10,177 nucleotides of DNA from an uncultured Sphingomonadaceae bacterium (GTDB lineage: Bacteria > Pseudomonadota > Alphaproteobacteria > Sphingomonadales > Sphingomonadaceae). The position numbers and the translations under genes are program-made. The notes beneath the pieces are model-generated. The model was not told the DNA's origin. It worked only from the letters and a program-made list of their open reading frames with translations, and did not search any database. Numbering within the stretch: the first letter of the stretch is position 1; the number at the start of each line of letters is the position of its first letter. The stretch is from contig CALLWN010000316.1 of the NCBI GenBank assembly GCA_938016505.1, forward strand, positions 1 to 10,177, given 5' to 3'. This document shows, one piece after another, positions 8,032-10,177 of this stretch.

Positions 8032-8085
8032 CGGCGGGCGACATTGCCTCAGCGGGCGACATTCCCTCAGCGGGCGACATTGTAG
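8032..8085. repeat. three tandem 18-bp repeats spanning a stop codon
   Basis: Units 8032-8049, 8050-8067 and 8068-8085 share the core GCGGGCGACATT at an 18-bp period and differ at a few outer positions. On the minus strand the right-hand unit holds the last codons of the lipoprotein gene (Asn-Val-Ala-Arg), and the stop at 8069-8067 spans the junction with the middle unit. The middle unit repeats these codons and a TGA; the left-hand unit has CGA in place of the stop. It looks like duplication of the gene's 3' end by replication slippage. Confidence 0.85.
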
Positions 8086-8684
8086 GCGAGGCTGGCGTCG
8101 TCGAGCTGGAAGCCGAGCAGGATCTCGAAGCTGGTCGCCCGGATCGCGGCACGGACAAGCGGGTCGGACATCGGGTCGACGAGCGCATCGGGGTCGGTCG
8201 GCTTGCGCTCGCGGGTCAGCCGCTCGACCACCTCTGGCGGAGGTGTCACGGCAGCGCGGGCGATATCGGTCCGGGCTCCGCCGCTGCCCCGGCCGCGCAG
8301 CGAGCCTTCCGGGAAGCTGACCCGCACCGCGGTCGCCTGCTTGGCGACGAGCACATTGCCGCCCTGGACCAGGCTGACGAACAGCGGCAGGTCGACGTCC
8401 CGCGGCGGCAGCGCGACGCCGGCCTGGGCCCGGCGGACTGCAGTGACCGCAAACCGCACCTCGCTCGTCACAACGGCCTCCGAGGGCGTGCAGGACGCAT
8501 CGACATCGACGATCTGGGCAACGAAGTCGATGGCATCGGCATCCCGGCTCTCGGGCGGGTTGAAGCGGGTGACCTGCCCGACATGGTTCGGGATCGCAAC
8601 GGCAGGGCAGGGCGAGCGCGTGACCCTGAGGGGGTTCTGCTGGCACGCGGCCAGCGCAAGAAGCAGGAGGAGGGCAGCCCGCAA
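8067..8684 (-). CDS. conserved hypothetical lipoprotein
   Basis: With a TTG start at 8684 the product has 205 residues and begins [18 protein letters not shown], a textbook lipoprotein signal peptide with lipobox LAAC and lipid-attached Cys14. TTG is preferred because GGGAGA lies 6 nt upstream and because it leaves about 96 bp to the divergent ispH. The ATG at 8744 would add 20 residues before the signal peptide, has AAGG directly abutting it, and leaves only 36 bp. The mature part has two further cysteines (in SPCPAV and ASCTPSE), beta-rich segments such as [13 protein letters not shown], an Arg/Gly-rich stretch and the C-terminal [16 protein letters not shown] recall a similar LxGFQL...LAYN ending in uncharacterised alphaproteobacterial lipoproteins, but know no function. 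A periplasm-facing membrane lipoprotein is inferred. Confidence 0.8.
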   Translation of the reverse strand: MRAALLLLLALAACQQNPLRVTRSPCPAVAIPNHVGQVTRFNPPESRDADAIDFVAQIVDVDASCTPSEAVVTSEVRFAVTAVRRAQAGVALPPRDVDLPLFVSLVQGGNVLVAKQATAVRVSFPEGSLRGRGSGGARTDIARAAVTPPPEVVERLTRERKPTDPDALVDPMSDPLVRAAIRATSFEILLGFQLDDASLAYNVAR

Positions 8685-8690
8685 TTCGTG

Positions 8691-8696
8691 TCTCCC
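8691..8696 (-). promoter_or_regulatory. ribosome binding site deciding the TTG start of the lipoprotein gene
   Basis: Minus-strand GGGAGA, followed by the 6-nt spacer CACGAA and TTG at 8684-8682. This Shine-Dalgarno match is much better placed than anything before the upstream ATG at 8744, and the resulting N-terminus is an ideal lipoprotein signal peptide. Confidence 0.6.
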
Positions 8697-8780
8697 GGTT
8701 GTTGGCCCGAACGCCCGGCCCAGCCGAAACCGGACCTTCCGCATCCTTGTTTTCGCGGCAGGATTGTCTATGGCAGCCGC

Positions 8781-9716
8781 ATGGCCAGTCTCAAAGTCCT
8801 AGTCGCAGCCCCGCGCGGCTTCTGCGCCGGGGTCGACCGTGCGATCCACATCGTCGAACTCGCGCTCGAGCGTTATGGTGTCCCGGTCTATGTCCGCCAC
8901 GAGATCGTGCACAACAAGCATGTCGTCGACAGCCTGCGTGCCAAGGGCGCCATCTTCGTCAAGGAACTGGACGAGGTGCCCGATGGCGCAACGGTCATCT
9001 TCTCGGCCCATGGCGTGCCCAAGACCATCCCCGCTCGCGCGACCGAGCGGGGTCTCGGCTGGCTCGACGCCACCTGCCCGCTCGTCTCCAAGGTGCACCG
9101 CCAGGCCGAGCGCATGGTCCAGGCCGGGCGCCATATCCTGTTCGTCGGGCACGCTGGCCATCCGGAAGTCATCGGCACCTTTGGCCAGGTGCCCGAAGGC
9201 GTGATGACGCTCGTCGAGACGGTTGAGGATGCCGAGACGGTCCAGCCGGCCGACCCGTCCAATCTTGGATTCCTGACCCAGACCACATTGTCGGTCGACG
9301 ACACCGCCGACATCGTGGCAGCGCTTCGCCGTCGCTTTCCCGAGATCGTGGGGCCGCGCGGCGAGGACATCTGCTACGCCACCTCAAACCGCCAGGCCGC
9401 AGTGAAGGCAATCGCCGCCGACTGCGACCTGATGCTGGTTATCGGCGCCGAGTACAGCTCGAACTCGCAGCGGCTGCGGGAAGTGGCCGAGCGCGCTGGC
9501 GCCCGTGCCCATCTCATCCAGACGGCTGCAGCGATCGACTGGAACTGGTTCGAGGGCGTGCAGACGGTCGGCCTGACGGCGGGCGCCTCGGCGCCCGAAA
9601 TCCTGGTCCAGGAAGTGCTGGATGCGATGCGCCAGCGCTTCGAGCTCACGATCGCGGAAGTCACCACCGCGGTCGAGGAAGTGACCTTCAAGCTGCCGCG
9701 CGAACTCGCCGCCTGA
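8781..9716 (+). CDS. ispH: 4-hydroxy-3-methylbut-2-enyl diphosphate reductase
   Basis: The 311-residue protein is IspH (LytB), the [4Fe-4S] enzyme that reduces HMBPP to IPP and DMAPP as the last step of the MEP isoprenoid pathway. The three cluster-binding cysteines are present: Cys15 in [11 protein letters not shown], Cys99 in [11 protein letters not shown] and Cys198 in [11 protein letters not shown]. Substrate-site motifs are also intact: VRHEIVHN (38-45), SAHG (75-78), [10 protein letters not shown] (123-132), TQTTLS (166-171) and SSNS (226-229). The open frame extends far upstream without a stop, but family length and the start [15 protein letters not shown] fix the ATG at 8781. No good ribosome binding site stands at the usual distance: AGGA at 8760-8763 is too far and better fits an out-of-frame ATG at 8770. 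thrB follows after 17 nt and is probably co-transcribed. Confidence 0.97.
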   Translation: MASLKVLVAAPRGFCAGVDRAIHIVELALERYGVPVYVRHEIVHNKHVVDSLRAKGAIFVKELDEVPDGATVIFSAHGVPKTIPARATERGLGWLDATCPLVSKVHRQAERMVQAGRHILFVGHAGHPEVIGTFGQVPEGVMTLVETVEDAETVQPADPSNLGFLTQTTLSVDDTADIVAALRRRFPEIVGPRGEDICYATSNRQAAVKAIAADCDLMLVIGAEYSSNSQRLREVAERAGARAHLIQTAAAIDWNWFEGVQTVGLTAGASAPEILVQEVLDAMRQRFELTIAEVTTAVEEVTFKLPRELAA

Positions 9717-9733
9717 GGCGGAAACAGCGCGCC

Positions 9734-10177
9734 TTGGCAGTCTACACCCACGTTCCCGCCGAAGCGATCGCGGCGTTTCTTGAGCGCTACGACCTTGGCA
9801 CCCTGGTGATGGCCAAGGGCATCGCCGAGGGCGTCTCGAACTCCAACTATCTGGTCGAGACCACCGGTGGCCGGTTCATCCTCACCCTCTATGAGCGGCG
9901 GATCGAGTCGAGCGAGCTTCCCTGGTTCCTCGGGCTCATGACGCATCTGGCCGACCATGGCCTCCCGGTGCCGCGTCCCATGGCCGACCGGGAGGGGCGG
10001 GTGCTCCAGCGGCTGGCCGGTCGCGACGCGGCACTCATCGGCTGGCTGCCGGGGGTTTCCGTGACCGAGCCGAACGCGCTGCAATGCCGTGAGGCCGGGG
10101 CGGCGCTTGCACGGCTGCATCTGGCCGGCATGGGCTATCCGCAAACCCGCCCCAACCGGCTAGGCCTCGCCTTCGCT
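9734..10177 (+). CDS. thrB: homoserine kinase, 5' part (APH-fold ThrB)
   Basis: The first 148 codons run to the right edge without a stop. The product phosphorylates homoserine with ATP to O-phosphohomoserine in threonine synthesis. It is the aminoglycoside-phosphotransferase-like type of ThrB common in proteobacteria, not the GHMP type. The N-terminus (M)AVYTHVPAEAIAAFLERYDLG is characteristic and shows that translation starts at TTG 9734; the next in-frame ATG (9809) would remove the conserved start. Further family stretches are GIAEGVSNSNYLVET, RFILTLYERR, GLPVPRPMADREG, IGWLPG and GAALARLHLA. The catalytic and metal-binding residues expected in the C-terminal half lie outside the window. 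GGCGGA, about 11 nt before the TTG and next to the ispH stop, is a weak ribosome binding site. Confidence 0.94.
   Translation, partial: MAVYTHVPAEAIAAFLERYDLGTLVMAKGIAEGVSNSNYLVETTGGRFILTLYERRIESSELPWFLGLMTHLADHGLPVPRPMADREGRVLQRLAGRDAALIGWLPGVSVTEPNALQCREAGAALARLHLAGMGYPQTRPNRLGLAFA

Noticed and set aside
8032..8085. A CRISPR-like array
   Set aside because: The 18-bp units are directly adjacent with no spacers, there are only three, and no cas gene is present.
7550..8188. Minus-strand frame starting with [12 protein letters not shown] repeats, a possible repeat protein
   Set aside because: The six-residue repeat is only the 18-bp DNA repeat read in another frame, and the rest of the frame overlaps purC out of frame. 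There is no ribosome binding site or sensible composition.
6978..8780. Upstream extension of the ispH frame, giving a 912-residue protein
   Set aside because: The extension is antisense to the hydrolase, purC and the lipoprotein gene. IspH is normally about 310 residues and its conserved start lies at 8781.

Overview
The window is GC-rich and gene-dense. Nearly all of it is explained by chromosomal housekeeping genes of an alphaproteobacterium. The PurC/PurS/PurQ set, a CobT-type chelatase subunit and an ispH-thrB pair all suggest Alphaproteobacteria. From remembered gene order (not a search) the order Sphingomonadales is the best guess. I see no insertion sequence, phage gene, CRISPR array, tRNA or rRNA, and no sign of recent transfer.

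Layout. At the left edge (1-24, minus) are the first eight codons of a gene starting MKLKLLAA. An AT-rich intergenic stretch (25-181) follows, with a TGTAA-N7-TTACA palindrome. cobT (182-2029, minus) is divergent from a plus-strand pair: a penicillin-acylase-family Ntn hydrolase (2133-4496) and, overlapping it by ATGA, a YhhQ/VUT-family queuosine precursor transporter (4493-5254). The transporter converges on a leftward purine operon with only 8 bp between the stops. Read in its own direction the operon is purC (7916-7134), a secreted alpha/beta hydrolase (7131-6202), purS (6169-5939) and purQ (5928-5263). Upstream of purC lies a minus-strand lipoprotein gene (8684-8067, probable TTG start). 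The 18-bp segment holding the last codons and the stop of this gene is tandemly repeated. Divergent from it are ispH (8781-9716) and the 5' part of thrB (from TTG 9734, running off the right edge).

How the genes work together. PurC makes SAICAR. PurS and PurQ are two subunits of the small-type FGAR amidotransferase, whose synthetase subunit PurL is not in the window. IspH completes the MEP isoprenoid pathway. ThrB makes O-phosphohomoserine for threonine. The acylase and the hydrolase are predicted to act outside the cytoplasm on unknown substrates.

No clearly new system is visible. The points most worth a second look are the exported hydrolase inside the purine operon, the repeat that duplicates a stop codon, the CobT gene without CobS beside it, the unusual start region of ispH, and two candidate regulatory structures in intergenic DNA.
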